Below are positions 10,701-18,677 of a DNA stretch of 64,000 bases, piece by piece. The notes below the pieces were generated by a model. It did not search any database, was not told the DNA's origin, and saw only the letters and a list, made by a program, of their open reading frames with translations. How positions within the stretch are numbered: position 1 is the stretch's first letter; each line of letters opens with the position of its first letter. The stretch is from an uncultured Tolumonas sp. GTDB taxonomy: Bacteria; Pseudomonadota; Gammaproteobacteria; Enterobacterales; Aeromonadaceae. Where the stretch lies: assembly GCF_963678185.1 (NCBI RefSeq), contig NZ_OY782757.1:1189001-1253000 (forward strand). Reading direction: 5' to 3'. The translations under genes and the position numbers were made by a program.

Positions 10701-12742
10701 ACCACCAAATCTTTACTTTCTAACTTCTTACCCTGCGGACTAACCATCGCGATATTGAAATCCGCAATACTGTCAGCATCTAAAGTAATATCTGATTTAT
10801 CTGAGCCATAATCATCGATCTGCGCTGATTTTACAAAGAGTGGATGAACTGCGGGTAGTTGTTCCGCAGGCCAAACAGCCTGCACACTGCGGCGGGTAAC
10901 TGGACGCCCACCAGATTCTTGTAAGCTGGCTAGCAGCACTAGGTTTAATGGTGAGTGAGATTCACTCCATTGCGTTTCGTAAGTAACATGCCCTTCGCCT
11001 TTATCGTCGAGTTTGGCATCCTCCAATGTAATATTCTGCTCAAAACGTTTGTCCTCAGAATTACCAAATAAATAACCAGGTAGTGATTCCACTGCATTCC
11101 GTGCAACTTGAATAATCAGATTGCCGTTTAAGGTGTTTCCAGCCGCTGGACTGCCATATAAATAATGACCTTCGATCGCGAAATCAGCCGAATCGCGGGT
11201 TGTTAGTGGTTCAGCAGACTGTTTAATATTCAGCGCCATGCGTTCCGGTAGAAAATCTTCTACGCGGAAATCGTAACTTTTCTCTTCGCCGCTACCCAGC
11301 GTCGCTTTTAAATGCCACCAGCCTGTAGCTGCGTTATCTCCAATAACATACTCATGCTGATACAGCCCATCTTTACCATTCCAAACAAAGGATTGAACAG
11401 ACTCACCGTCGGCGCTGATAATTTCTGCTTTAACAGGTTGTTCTTTTACCCGATGCCCGTCTTGATCACGCAATAACGCATTGATCGGCACGGTTTCCCC
11501 CGGCCGGTACAAATCACGAGGGGCAAAGAAAAAGAGCTTGGCGCCATGTTGATAATCACCATCAATTTTGAATTCAGATAAATCCAGCGATGGTGCATTT
11601 AAAGCAATGATGCTGACCTGTGCATCTTTTTGCGCCAGTAATAAACGCCCTTTGTTGTTCCATGTAATACGGCCATAACCGTCAGTATCAGTTGTTACTG
11701 TCTGAAGTTGTTGTCCATCTTCACTGAGCAACTGAACGGATACACCAGCTAAACCTTTGCCATCAACCAGACTCTGAGTAAATAAGGCTAAATCAGAGGA
11801 ATAACGGTGCATTGACAGGCCAATATCACTGCGGGTAAATAACGTTGCCGGCAGGTAATACTCGTAATTACCTGATTGATGCATGACTGCGACATAGACG
11901 CCGGGCTTCTTCAGTGCTGCAACACCATCTAATGGCAGCAATATTGTCTGGCGGGTATTTTTCTCTGTTTTTAAATCAAACCGCGTGCCATATACCAAAT
12001 CAGCCATTGGCATTAGCTCACGGGTATTCCAGTTCAGTGATGAATTAGTTCCCCAACGATTCGCAAAACTCGCGACTTTGTCATCTTTTACTCGGAAGAA
12101 ATCGACATCAACCTGGCCCACATTCAATGCCACAACCGGTAAGCCTGCTGATAATGTCGCAGGCAATAGTGAACCTTTACTGGCAAAACCCACTGAGGGT
12201 TGCAGATCTCGTGTCGTAATGCGGAACTGCTCTTCTGCTTTTAAACGCACATGAGTCACAGCTTCCAGCTTATCGGTGACAGTAATAACCAATTTTCGTT
12301 TAGATTCGATATGACGTAACCGTAATTCCATCAAATTACCGGTTTGTTCCCAAGCGCCATCAACTACGCCTTTATCCTCATCCGTAATCGTGACTAACGA
12401 AGAAAAATCCTGGTCAGGATCGAGCGGAACAGAAAAGGTCAGCGAAATAGCGCTAGCACCATCCAATGTAATTTCGGATGCATCAACCACACTCAGTGCT
12501 CGATTGGTATAACGAGAGGCCAATACGGCTAGTTGTTTTTTATCGATAGCGGGTTTAGGCGTCGTTTTAGCTATGACATCATTTTTTTTGGTTAGAACAG
12601 CCTCAGTTCCCTGAGCAGCAGAAACTGTTTTAACCGCAGCAACCTGATTTTTTTCAGCAGGCTGAGATGATGATTGTGGTTTGTCGCAAGCAGACAAACA
12701 GAGCAGGCCGAGCGCAGCCAGCCAGAGGGGGCGTCCTTTCAT
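7721..12742 (-). CDS. yfhM: Bacterial alpha-2-macroglobulin lipoprotein (ECAM/YfhM type)
   Basis: Large periplasmic, membrane-tethered protease trap: an attacking protease cuts the bait region and is captured through an internal thioester. Seen: 1673 residues, similar to E. coli YfhM. There is a lipoprotein signal with lipobox LSAC (Cys19 as the lipidated residue). An acidic Asp follows it at +2, the classical inner-membrane retention signal in enterobacteria. Repeated MG-type beta domains follow. The thioester motif GCLEQ is present at about residue 1200, so this is the reactive type rather than the thioester-less form. pbpC overlaps its stop by one base, indicating translational coupling. 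The gene starts 222 bases from phoU with a terminator between them. Confidence 0.95.
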   Translation of the reverse strand: MKGRPLWLAALGLLCLSACDKPQSSSQPAEKNQVAAVKTVSAAQGTEAVLTKKNDVIAKTTPKPAIDKKQLAVLASRYTNRALSVVDASEITLDGASAISLTFSVPLDPDQDFSSLVTITDEDKGVVDGAWEQTGNLMELRLRHIESKRKLVITVTDKLEAVTHVRLKAEEQFRITTRDLQPSVGFASKGSLLPATLSAGLPVVALNVGQVDVDFFRVKDDKVASFANRWGTNSSLNWNTRELMPMADLVYGTRFDLKTEKNTRQTILLPLDGVAALKKPGVYVAVMHQSGNYEYYLPATLFTRSDIGLSMHRYSSDLALFTQSLVDGKGLAGVSVQLLSEDGQQLQTVTTDTDGYGRITWNNKGRLLLAQKDAQVSIIALNAPSLDLSEFKIDGDYQHGAKLFFFAPRDLYRPGETVPINALLRDQDGHRVKEQPVKAEIISADGESVQSFVWNGKDGLYQHEYVIGDNAATGWWHLKATLGSGEEKSYDFRVEDFLPERMALNIKQSAEPLTTRDSADFAIEGHYLYGSPAAGNTLNGNLIIQVARNAVESLPGYLFGNSEDKRFEQNITLEDAKLDDKGEGHVTYETQWSESHSPLNLVLLASLQESGGRPVTRRSVQAVWPAEQLPAVHPLFVKSAQIDDYGSDKSDITLDADSIADFNIAMVSPQGKKLESKDLVVRFIREREDYYWYYGDGSWDYSSNKKDIRMAEDHITTKVGEDTKVSFPVEWGGYRIEVEDPLTGVMTAVRFWAGYRWDESGTPNGVVRPDQLKITLDRKAYSSGDTARVRIESPSAGKGYLLVESLDGLLWKQPIELPENGQGEFTIPVDKKWQRHDLYVSALLIRPASQQEKNSKLPRRAVGLIHLPLQRDDRKINLELQAPAKAQPNQALNLHLKASKMNGKLPEKLHVIVSAVDSGVLNITDYVTPDPFTGFFGKRHYGIDQFDIYGQLIEGNSAPLASLRYGGDADPTKGGKKPQTKVLIVAQQSSVINVDEKGNAEVSFNIPDFNGELRLMAQVWSDDEYGVAENKITVAAPLIAELAMPRFLAGGDAATFALDLSNNSGQPQQLKVTYTAKDKIRLTGDSNATVSLKDGERKTLQIPVKARTGFGNGKLDMHIEGVKLGNMSAAFDKQWSVGVRPAYPAMSYRYNHVLSKDQPWPLPLGDAQQLDPESLTMHLSLSAKPMLDIATHIRELEAYPYGCLEQTTSGLYPSLYVTSAQLKQMGIATSDSDQVRRQKIEKGIERLLGMQLSNGGFSLWDNKGPEEYWLTVYVTDFLLRARDQGFAIPAAALENAQQRLLRYLQDRNAVQPYYSSALSAERFSIQAYAGLVLSGQKQAPLGALRQLYQRRNDAISGLPLIHLAVALQKMGDQRRVDALLQQGLNYKYDRHGYYWYADYGTELRDRALILSLLLENQQLPEKQPDLQMQLSDLMQSQGYLSTQERNALFMAARHSIAQPEADWQASVLQSQQPVAELSNKTQQTYNLNDESILKGVTVASTAENPLYLRADVTGYPQTKPKPAENGVHITREIFDLQGKIPNLNQLNRGDLLVVHLSVWADQRVPDALVVDLLPAGLELENQNLENSNMALTELTQFKALLEKAQQTSIKHQEYRDDRYVAAIELDGYSRRDIVYIARAVSPGRFHMPMPMVESMYQPAVNARGDSPEWVEVH

Positions 12743-12930
12743 GGAAAAGCCTCAGTTTTAATTGTTAGTTTTATTATCCCGTTGGGTACAACACGAACCA
12801 CGGAAGGGTTGCGTTATCATTTTTCGTATCAAAAGAGACACGAACGAAGCAAAGTATAGCAGCCGGTTAAATTTAAGACGATTGGAAGATCAGTCAGGAC
12901 AACAGAGTGTATTGCAGTTCAAATTTTGTA

Positions 12931-12956
12931 AAACAAAGGGCGCTTTACGCGCCCTT
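12931..12956 (-). terminator. Rho-independent terminator after phoU
   Basis: Eight-base perfect stem AAGGGCGC/GCGCCCTT with a five-base loop. On the minus strand it is followed by a T-rich run (the plus strand shows AAAACAAA). It lies 9 bases beyond the phoU stop and closes the pst-phoU operon. Confidence 0.9.
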
Positions 12957-12964
12957 GATAGCTA

Positions 12965-13657
12965 TCAACCCAGTGCATCAACATCGTCAATTTTGGTATG
13001 ACGAACGTCTTTACCTTTAACGCAGTAGATAATGTAATCACTGATATGCTGACAACGATCACCAATCCGTTCGATGGAACGGGCACACCAGAGCACATCC
13101 AACACCTGTGGTATGGTACGCGGATCTTCCATCATATAAGTCATCAATTCGCGGATGATGGATTCATACTGACGGTCGATCTTGTCATCTTCATGATACA
13201 AACGCACCGCCGCTTCGACGTCCATGCGGGCAAATGCATCCAGCGCATCATGCAACATCTTGATCGCTAACCGCCCCATGCTATCCAGGGAAACTAACGG
13301 CGGTTGCGTACGACCAGCGTTATTCAGCACCATCCGCGCCAGTTTATCGGCACTATCACCCATCCGCTCCAAGTCTGTGACCGTCTTGGAGATCATCAGG
13401 ATCAAGCGTAAGTCGATTGCCGCTGGTTGGCGTTTGGCAATGATACGGGTGCACTCTTCGTCGATCGCAACTTCCATCGCGTTTACTTTCAGATCAGTCT
13501 CAACAATATTACGCGCCAGTTCCACATCCTGAGAATGAATAGCTTCCAGTGCATCGCTGAGTTGTTGCTCAACCATGCCACCCATGGCTAACACGCTGCT
13601 GCGGATTGTTTCCAGTTCGTTATTAAACTGACCGGAGATATGTTTATTTACTTCCAC
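12965..13657 (-). CDS. phoU: Phosphate signalling adaptor PhoU
   Basis: Cytosolic adaptor linking the Pst transporter to PhoR. When phosphate is ample it keeps the Pho regulon off, and it restrains phosphate uptake. Seen: 230 residues, the usual length, forming two tandem three-helix PhoU repeats. Metal-cluster-type motifs are visible ([19 protein letters not shown] in the first half, [12 protein letters not shown] in the second). It is the last gene of pstC-pstA-pstB-phoU, 18 bases after pstB, and a strong terminator follows. Expression should come from the PHO box ahead of pstC. Confidence 0.97.
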   Translation of the reverse strand: MEVNKHISGQFNNELETIRSSVLAMGGMVEQQLSDALEAIHSQDVELARNIVETDLKVNAMEVAIDEECTRIIAKRQPAAIDLRLILMISKTVTDLERMGDSADKLARMVLNNAGRTQPPLVSLDSMGRLAIKMLHDALDAFARMDVEAAVRLYHEDDKIDRQYESIIRELMTYMMEDPRTIPQVLDVLWCARSIERIGDRCQHISDYIIYCVKGKDVRHTKIDDVDALG

Positions 13658-13675
13658 GTTAACCTCCCGGGCTTA

Positions 13676-14494
13676 TTAACCGTAGCGACCAGTGATGTAG
13701 TCTTCGGTTTTCTTCATCTTCGGTTTGGTGAAGATGGTGTTGGTATCAGAATATTCGATCAGTTCACCCATATACATAAACGCAGTTTGGTCAGAAACAC
13801 GCGCAGCCTGCTGCATATTATGGGTTACGATGACGACGGTGTATTTGTTCTTCAGTTCGTTAATTAATTCTTCAATCGTTAACGTCGAGATCGGGTCAAG
13901 TGCAGATGTTGGTTCGTCCAACAACAGCACTTCTGGCTCAATTGCGATAGCGCGTGCAATGACCAAACGTTGTTGCTGACCACCGGATAGGCCAAAAGCG
14001 TTTTCGTTCAGACGATCTTTGACTTCTTCCCACAATGCGGCACCACGCAGACTGCGCTCAACCGCTTCATCCAACTGACGACGGTCATTGATGCCTTGCA
14101 GACGCAGACCATACACCACGTTTTCATAGATGGATTTTGGAAACGGGTTTGGACGCTGGAACACCATGCCGACACGACGGCGTAATGCAGCCACATCAAC
14201 CCGTTTGTCATAAATATTCTGGCCGTGTAGCAAGATCTCGCCTTCAATTCGGCAGATTTCCACCAGATCGTTCATGCGGTTAATACAACGCAATAAGGTT
14301 GATTTACCACAGCCGGACGGGCCGATAAATGCTGTCACCTGCCCTTTCGGGATCTTCATACTGACATCAAACAATGCTTGTTTATTGCCGTAAAACAGAT
14401 CCAGCCCTTTAACTTCCAGTGCGGTTTGTTCCGCTGGCAGATTGACTAAATCAACTGCTTCACTGGTGCTGATAGTAGGTGTTACGTTAATCAT
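13676..14494 (-). CDS. pstB: Phosphate ABC transporter ATP-binding protein PstB
   Basis: ATPase of the high-affinity phosphate importer. Seen: Walker [10 protein letters not shown] at residues 58-66, ABC signature LSGGQQQR, Walker [14 protein letters not shown] and the switch histidine in [11 protein letters not shown]. The 272 residues include a short N-terminal extension compared with E. coli PstB. It sits between pstA and phoU on the minus strand, 44 bases after pstA. It pairs with the PstC-PstA membrane channel and with PstS, whose gene lies about 9 kb away in the same phosphate block. Confidence 0.98.
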   Translation of the reverse strand: MINVTPTISTSEAVDLVNLPAEQTALEVKGLDLFYGNKQALFDVSMKIPKGQVTAFIGPSGCGKSTLLRCINRMNDLVEICRIEGEILLHGQNIYDKRVDVAALRRRVGMVFQRPNPFPKSIYENVVYGLRLQGINDRRQLDEAVERSLRGAALWEEVKDRLNENAFGLSGGQQQRLVIARAIAIEPEVLLLDEPTSALDPISTLTIEELINELKNKYTVVIVTHNMQQAARVSDQTAFMYMGELIEYSDTNTIFTKPKMKKTEDYITGRYG

Positions 14495-14538
14495 ACTTTT
14501 TTCTACTCCGGAAAAAGCCTTTGTTCCAGGGCGGTAAA

Positions 14539-16185
14539 TTAGTTATCCAGCGCGCGATATTTTTCACGCAGATGGTTACGAATACTGATTGCAGTCAAGT
14601 TCAGACCGACAATAACGGTGACCAGCAGGAATGAGGTGGCATACACCAGCGGACGTGCCGCTTCCACATTCGGGCTTTGGAAACCAACGTCAAAAATATG
14701 GAAACCCAGATGCATGAATTTACGTTCCACATGCAAATACGGGAAATTGCCATCAACCGGTAAGGTCGGCGCCAGTTTTACCGCACCAACTAACATTAAT
14801 GGTGCCACTTCACCCGCGGCACGCGCGATAGCCAGAATCAAACCGGTCATGATCGCAGGGCTCGCCATCGGCAATATAATGCGCCACAAGGTTTCCGCTT
14901 TCGTCGCACCTAATGCCAGTGAACCATGACGTACAGCACTTGGAATACGAGACAGACCTTCTTCTGTGGACACAATCACAACTGGCAGCGTTAAGATCGC
15001 CAGCGTTAATGCTGACCACAACACACCCGGAGAACCAAATACCGGATTTGGTAGTGATTCAGGGTAGAAAATCTTATCCAGTGCACCACCAACCATATAA
15101 ACAAAGAAGCCTAGGCCAAACACCCCGTAAACAATCGATGGCACACCTGCCAGGTTAATTACGGCAATACGGATGAGTTTCGTCATCATATTTTTACCTG
15201 CGTATTCATGCAGATAAACGGCAGCAACAACGCCCAGTGGTGTAACAATCACGGTCATCAGCATTACCATGAAAACGGTACCGAAGATCGCTGGGAACAC
15301 CCCGCCTTCTGTATTCGCCTCACGCGGTTCATCACTGACAAACTTGCCAATCTGATGGAACCAGTGACCGATCTTCTGGAGCAGGCTCATTTGATTTGGC
15401 CAGTTCACATCCAATACTTGAGTCAGGGGAATGCTGACTTCAACACCACGCATGTCTTTCATAACTAACGTGTCATGACTGGCTTGCGAACGGAGTTCAA
15501 ACAGGCGTTTTTCTAATACCTGATATTGTTTATTTAATTCAGTACGTTGATCAGCAAACTCTTTTTTAGTTGCATCGGTCCATTCGTTATTGAGCTGCAA
15601 CTTGCGTTCTTTCATACGCAATTTTTCCAGCTGGTAGTTGATGGACCCAATGTCACCTTTTTGCAGCGCATCCGCATCATGATTGAGACTACGAACTCGC
15701 TTTAAATGCTCTGGCAAGATCTGGTGTACGTTGTCCGCTAGCGGTTTACCATCGACCACCAGACGCTGAACGTAACCGTAAAAATTACCGTTTGTAGCAC
15801 GCTCCAGCACAGCCAGTTCGCTCGGTTCAGTGCGCTGCTGAATATCAGTTTCCAGCATCCAGCGGAAATCCAGCGGTACAAATTCACGGTTACCGGTTTT
15901 TACCAGATAACGAGTGAGCACTTCACCGACGTTAGCAGGCAATTTAACACCCATCGCCTGAATACGTGTACTTGGGACCAGTTCATGATCATATAACTCG
16001 CCGATCACGATTTCTGGTTTGCCATTTTCAGTGACATGCCATTCATAGATGGTGTGAGGCCAGAAATAGACCAAGCCACGCCAGCCAATTAGCATCAACA
16101 GACCGATAACGGCAACCAGACTGAGACTCACCGCACCACCGGTCATCCAGATCCAGGGAGAGCCTGATTTAAACCACTTTTTCAT
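14539..16185 (-). CDS. pstA: Phosphate ABC transporter permease PstA (long form)
   Basis: One of the two membrane subunits of the phosphate importer. Seen: 548 residues, against about 296 in E. coli. An N-terminal membrane helix (about 13-36) is followed by a long hydrophilic, partly coiled-coil section rich in Lys/Glu/Gln (about 130-240) before the C-terminal permease core. The core has the coupling-helix motif [21 protein letters not shown] in slightly altered form. Long PstA and PstC forms are known from Vibrio-, Shewanella- and Aeromonas-type bacteria. The role of the extra periplasmic domain is not established. It lies 22 bases after pstC. Confidence 0.94.
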   Translation of the reverse strand: MKKWFKSGSPWIWMTGGAVSLSLVAVIGLLMLIGWRGLVYFWPHTIYEWHVTENGKPEIVIGELYDHELVPSTRIQAMGVKLPANVGEVLTRYLVKTGNREFVPLDFRWMLETDIQQRTEPSELAVLERATNGNFYGYVQRLVVDGKPLADNVHQILPEHLKRVRSLNHDADALQKGDIGSINYQLEKLRMKERKLQLNNEWTDATKKEFADQRTELNKQYQVLEKRLFELRSQASHDTLVMKDMRGVEVSIPLTQVLDVNWPNQMSLLQKIGHWFHQIGKFVSDEPREANTEGGVFPAIFGTVFMVMLMTVIVTPLGVVAAVYLHEYAGKNMMTKLIRIAVINLAGVPSIVYGVFGLGFFVYMVGGALDKIFYPESLPNPVFGSPGVLWSALTLAILTLPVVIVSTEEGLSRIPSAVRHGSLALGATKAETLWRIILPMASPAIMTGLILAIARAAGEVAPLMLVGAVKLAPTLPVDGNFPYLHVERKFMHLGFHIFDVGFQSPNVEAARPLVYATSFLLVTVIVGLNLTAISIRNHLREKYRALDN

Positions 16186-16207
16186 GCTGCTTTATCCTTT
16201 GATCCGA

Positions 16208-18445
16208 TTACATGGAGCTGTATTTTTCACGCAGACGTTGGCGAATAAACTCGGCAATGCTGTTGAAAATAAAGGTGAACACGAACAGTACAAATGCCGC
16301 CAGGAACAACACACGGTAGTGTGAACTGCCTACTTCTGACTCTGGCATTTCTACCGCGATGTTGGCAGCTAAGGTACGCAGACCTTCAAAGATACTCATG
16401 TTCATGATCGGTGTATTACCGGTGGCCATCAGTACAATCATGGTTTCGCCGACCGCACGGCCTAAGCCCATCATCACTGCAGAGAAAATACCGGGGCTCG
16501 CGGTCAGAATGACGACACGACTCAATGTCTGCCACGGTGTTGCACCTAACGCCAGCGAACCTTGTGTCAGATGTTTTGGCACCGAGAACACCGCATCCTC
16601 AGCAATCGAGAAGATAGTTGGGATCACCGCAAAACCCATCGCAATACCGACGACCAGCGAGTTACGTTGGTCAAAACGAATACCGATATCGTTGGTAATA
16701 AAGCCGCGCACATTACCGTGGAACAAATGTGTTTCCAGGAATGGGCTTATTTCAATACAGCCCCAGCCAATCAACACAATCACTGGTACCAGCACTAGCG
16801 CGTGCCAGCCTTCCGGCAATACAGATTTGATCTTACGTGGTAATGCATTCCAGCCCATACCGGTCAGCAACACGCCCAGCGGTAATGACACCAGCATGAG
16901 CACAATACCGGGCAGGTTTTCTTCAATCGCCGGTGCTAGCCACAGACCCGCCATAAAACCGAGGATCACCGTCGGTAACGCCGCCATGATTTCCACGGTA
17001 GGCTTAACGAAGTTACGCATTCCCGCCGACATGAAATAACCGGCGTAAATCGCACCCGACAAAGCAATCGGCACAGCAAACAGCATGGCATAAAACGCCG
17101 CTTTCAATGTACCAAACGCTAACGGCACCAGACTCAGTTTGGGTTCAAAGTCATCAGAGGCTGATGTCGATTGCCATACGAACTGCGGTTCTGGATAACC
17201 TTCGTACCATACCTGCGTCCACAAGGAACTCCAGCTCACTTCAGGGTGTTCATTGTTAACGTGGAACAGCTGGAATTTATCATTCTGCTGTAACAGCAAC
17301 GCCGAGTTACGTGGCGACAGTGCCATCGCATCTAACGCGGTAGTGCCTAAATTTTCAGCATACAGACGGGCATGACTGGTGGTGTAAAACAGTTCAATAT
17401 GGTTCTCACCAGACAAAGTCGCAAAACCTTTGCGGTTGTGTTCCGGCGCTAACGCACGAATGGATTTGTCAGCCTGAAATTCACGAATTTGGGTAAATTT
17501 ACGTTCGCCGTTTTTCAGCACTTCAAACCACTGCGAGATCACACCATTATCATTAGCAACCAGTAGCGAAGATGCGCCACTTAGTAATGAAATGTTGGTA
17601 ACATTCGCTTGCTGCGCATTGACCTGCAACGATGCTTTCAGCGTGATGTTCTCTGGTGTCACGATGTTATAGATAGACAATAAATTGCCCACGCGCACCA
17701 ATAAGACATTTAAATTCGGCGTTAAGATCAGCTGGTCAATTTTGCCGGTAATTTCAGGCAAACGATAATGCTGGCTCTGCCATTCCACTTCACCGGAAAG
17801 GAAGTTTTCTTCACCACTTTGTACTAATAATTGCGCACCGGCTTCCGTCGCAAACGCGAATACTCGTTTATCTGATTTAGCTTCATAAGCTAACTGAGTG
17901 ATCGCATGCCCTTCTGGATCAAGTTCAATCGGGCTAGTACCTAACGGGTATTTGATTTCAGCTTCCGTAAGGTGCGTTTTACCTTCAGGATAGGTAGTCA
18001 CAAAATCAGGCTGTAATACCTGCGCCTTACCATTGGCAAAACCATACACCACCATCGGTTTGCCGAGCGCAGTATTAGCTACCGCTGTCACCGTATCAGC
18101 AGGTGAATTATGCAGTAACACGCTGCCAACCGGATGACCCGAATCTTTATTCAGCGAAAAGAAATCGATATCGCCTTGTTGGCTGAAACGATAACCCACT
18201 TGATTTTGCTCATCGGTTCCCAAGATTGCAGTGGTGCCCTTTACCGGCACCTGCAAAGAAGCAGCAGGTTCCAGTGAAGCACCCACAAAAATAGGTTTAA
18301 CGACATAGAGCAGATAGAAAAATATCAGCAACAACGCAACTAACACCAGGATACCCCCGGTAGTTACGCCGATACTGGCAAGACGATCGGTGACACGCCG
18401 CTTTCGGCTGCCGGACATCGTCAGATTGATGGATTCTGTTGACAT
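16208..18445 (-). CDS. pstC: Phosphate ABC transporter permease PstC (long form)
   Basis: Partner permease of PstA. Seen: 745 residues, more than twice E. coli PstC. The first membrane helix (about 28-52) is followed by a roughly 370-residue periplasmic domain with a beta-propeller-like repetitive feel (many short strands, Asp/Gly turns). The C-terminal six-helix permease core ends LREKYSSM. The coupling motif in the core reads [16 protein letters not shown]. It is the first gene of the operon. A PHO box lies 48 bases upstream with a TAGAAT -10 at 18477-18482, so PhoB control of all four genes is expected. Confidence 0.94.
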   Translation of the reverse strand: MSTESINLTMSGSRKRRVTDRLASIGVTTGGILVLVALLLIFFYLLYVVKPIFVGASLEPAASLQVPVKGTTAILGTDEQNQVGYRFSQQGDIDFFSLNKDSGHPVGSVLLHNSPADTVTAVANTALGKPMVVYGFANGKAQVLQPDFVTTYPEGKTHLTEAEIKYPLGTSPIELDPEGHAITQLAYEAKSDKRVFAFATEAGAQLLVQSGEENFLSGEVEWQSQHYRLPEITGKIDQLILTPNLNVLLVRVGNLLSIYNIVTPENITLKASLQVNAQQANVTNISLLSGASSLLVANDNGVISQWFEVLKNGERKFTQIREFQADKSIRALAPEHNRKGFATLSGENHIELFYTTSHARLYAENLGTTALDAMALSPRNSALLLQQNDKFQLFHVNNEHPEVSWSSLWTQVWYEGYPEPQFVWQSTSASDDFEPKLSLVPLAFGTLKAAFYAMLFAVPIALSGAIYAGYFMSAGMRNFVKPTVEIMAALPTVILGFMAGLWLAPAIEENLPGIVLMLVSLPLGVLLTGMGWNALPRKIKSVLPEGWHALVLVPVIVLIGWGCIEISPFLETHLFHGNVRGFITNDIGIRFDQRNSLVVGIAMGFAVIPTIFSIAEDAVFSVPKHLTQGSLALGATPWQTLSRVVILTASPGIFSAVMMGLGRAVGETMIVLMATGNTPIMNMSIFEGLRTLAANIAVEMPESEVGSSHYRVLFLAAFVLFVFTFIFNSIAEFIRQRLREKYSSM

Positions 18446-18476
18446 GAAGACCTCAACTCCACTTTAGAGTAGCGCC

Positions 18477-18510
18477 ATTCTAGGGAAGTCAGATGACAGT
18501 TTTGTTACAA
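18477..18510 (-). promoter_or_regulatory. PHO box and -10 element for pstC-pstA-pstB-phoU
   Basis: On the minus strand two 7-base half-sites, TTGTAAC and CTGTCAT, are separated by four bases (18493-18510). This is the direct-repeat layout bound by PhoB. A -10 hexamer TAGAAT (18477-18482) follows after exactly 10 bases, the canonical class in which PhoB replaces the -35 contact. Confidence 0.88.
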
Positions 18511-18581
18511 CGCTGTCATTTGTTGTTATTTCAGCATTTAGTTTAGCGTTGGAATGATTCTTTAGAGTTCTATTACAGCGA

Positions 18582-18615
18582 TTGACACCAGATTGTCATA
18601 TAGTTGACATATAAT
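18582..18615 (+). promoter_or_regulatory. Triple PHO half-site array and -10 element for ppk-ppx
   Basis: Three half-sites with an 11-base period: TTGACAC (18582), TTGTCAT (18593) and TTGACAT (18604). A consensus TATAAT at 18610-18615 lies 10 bases after the second half-site and overlaps the third by one base. The first two form a standard PHO box. The third sits between box and -10, and could tune or block the promoter. It drives ppk, 63 bases downstream. Confidence 0.88.
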
Positions 18616-18677
18616 ATGACTGCAATGCTTTGTTATCTAAGCATGTGCAGCAAGAAAAAAGAGCGATGAGGATTGGC

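Noticed and set aside
16359..17039. A 226-codon plus-strand frame inside pstC
   Set aside because: Antisense of the permease core; composition is that of a shadow frame.
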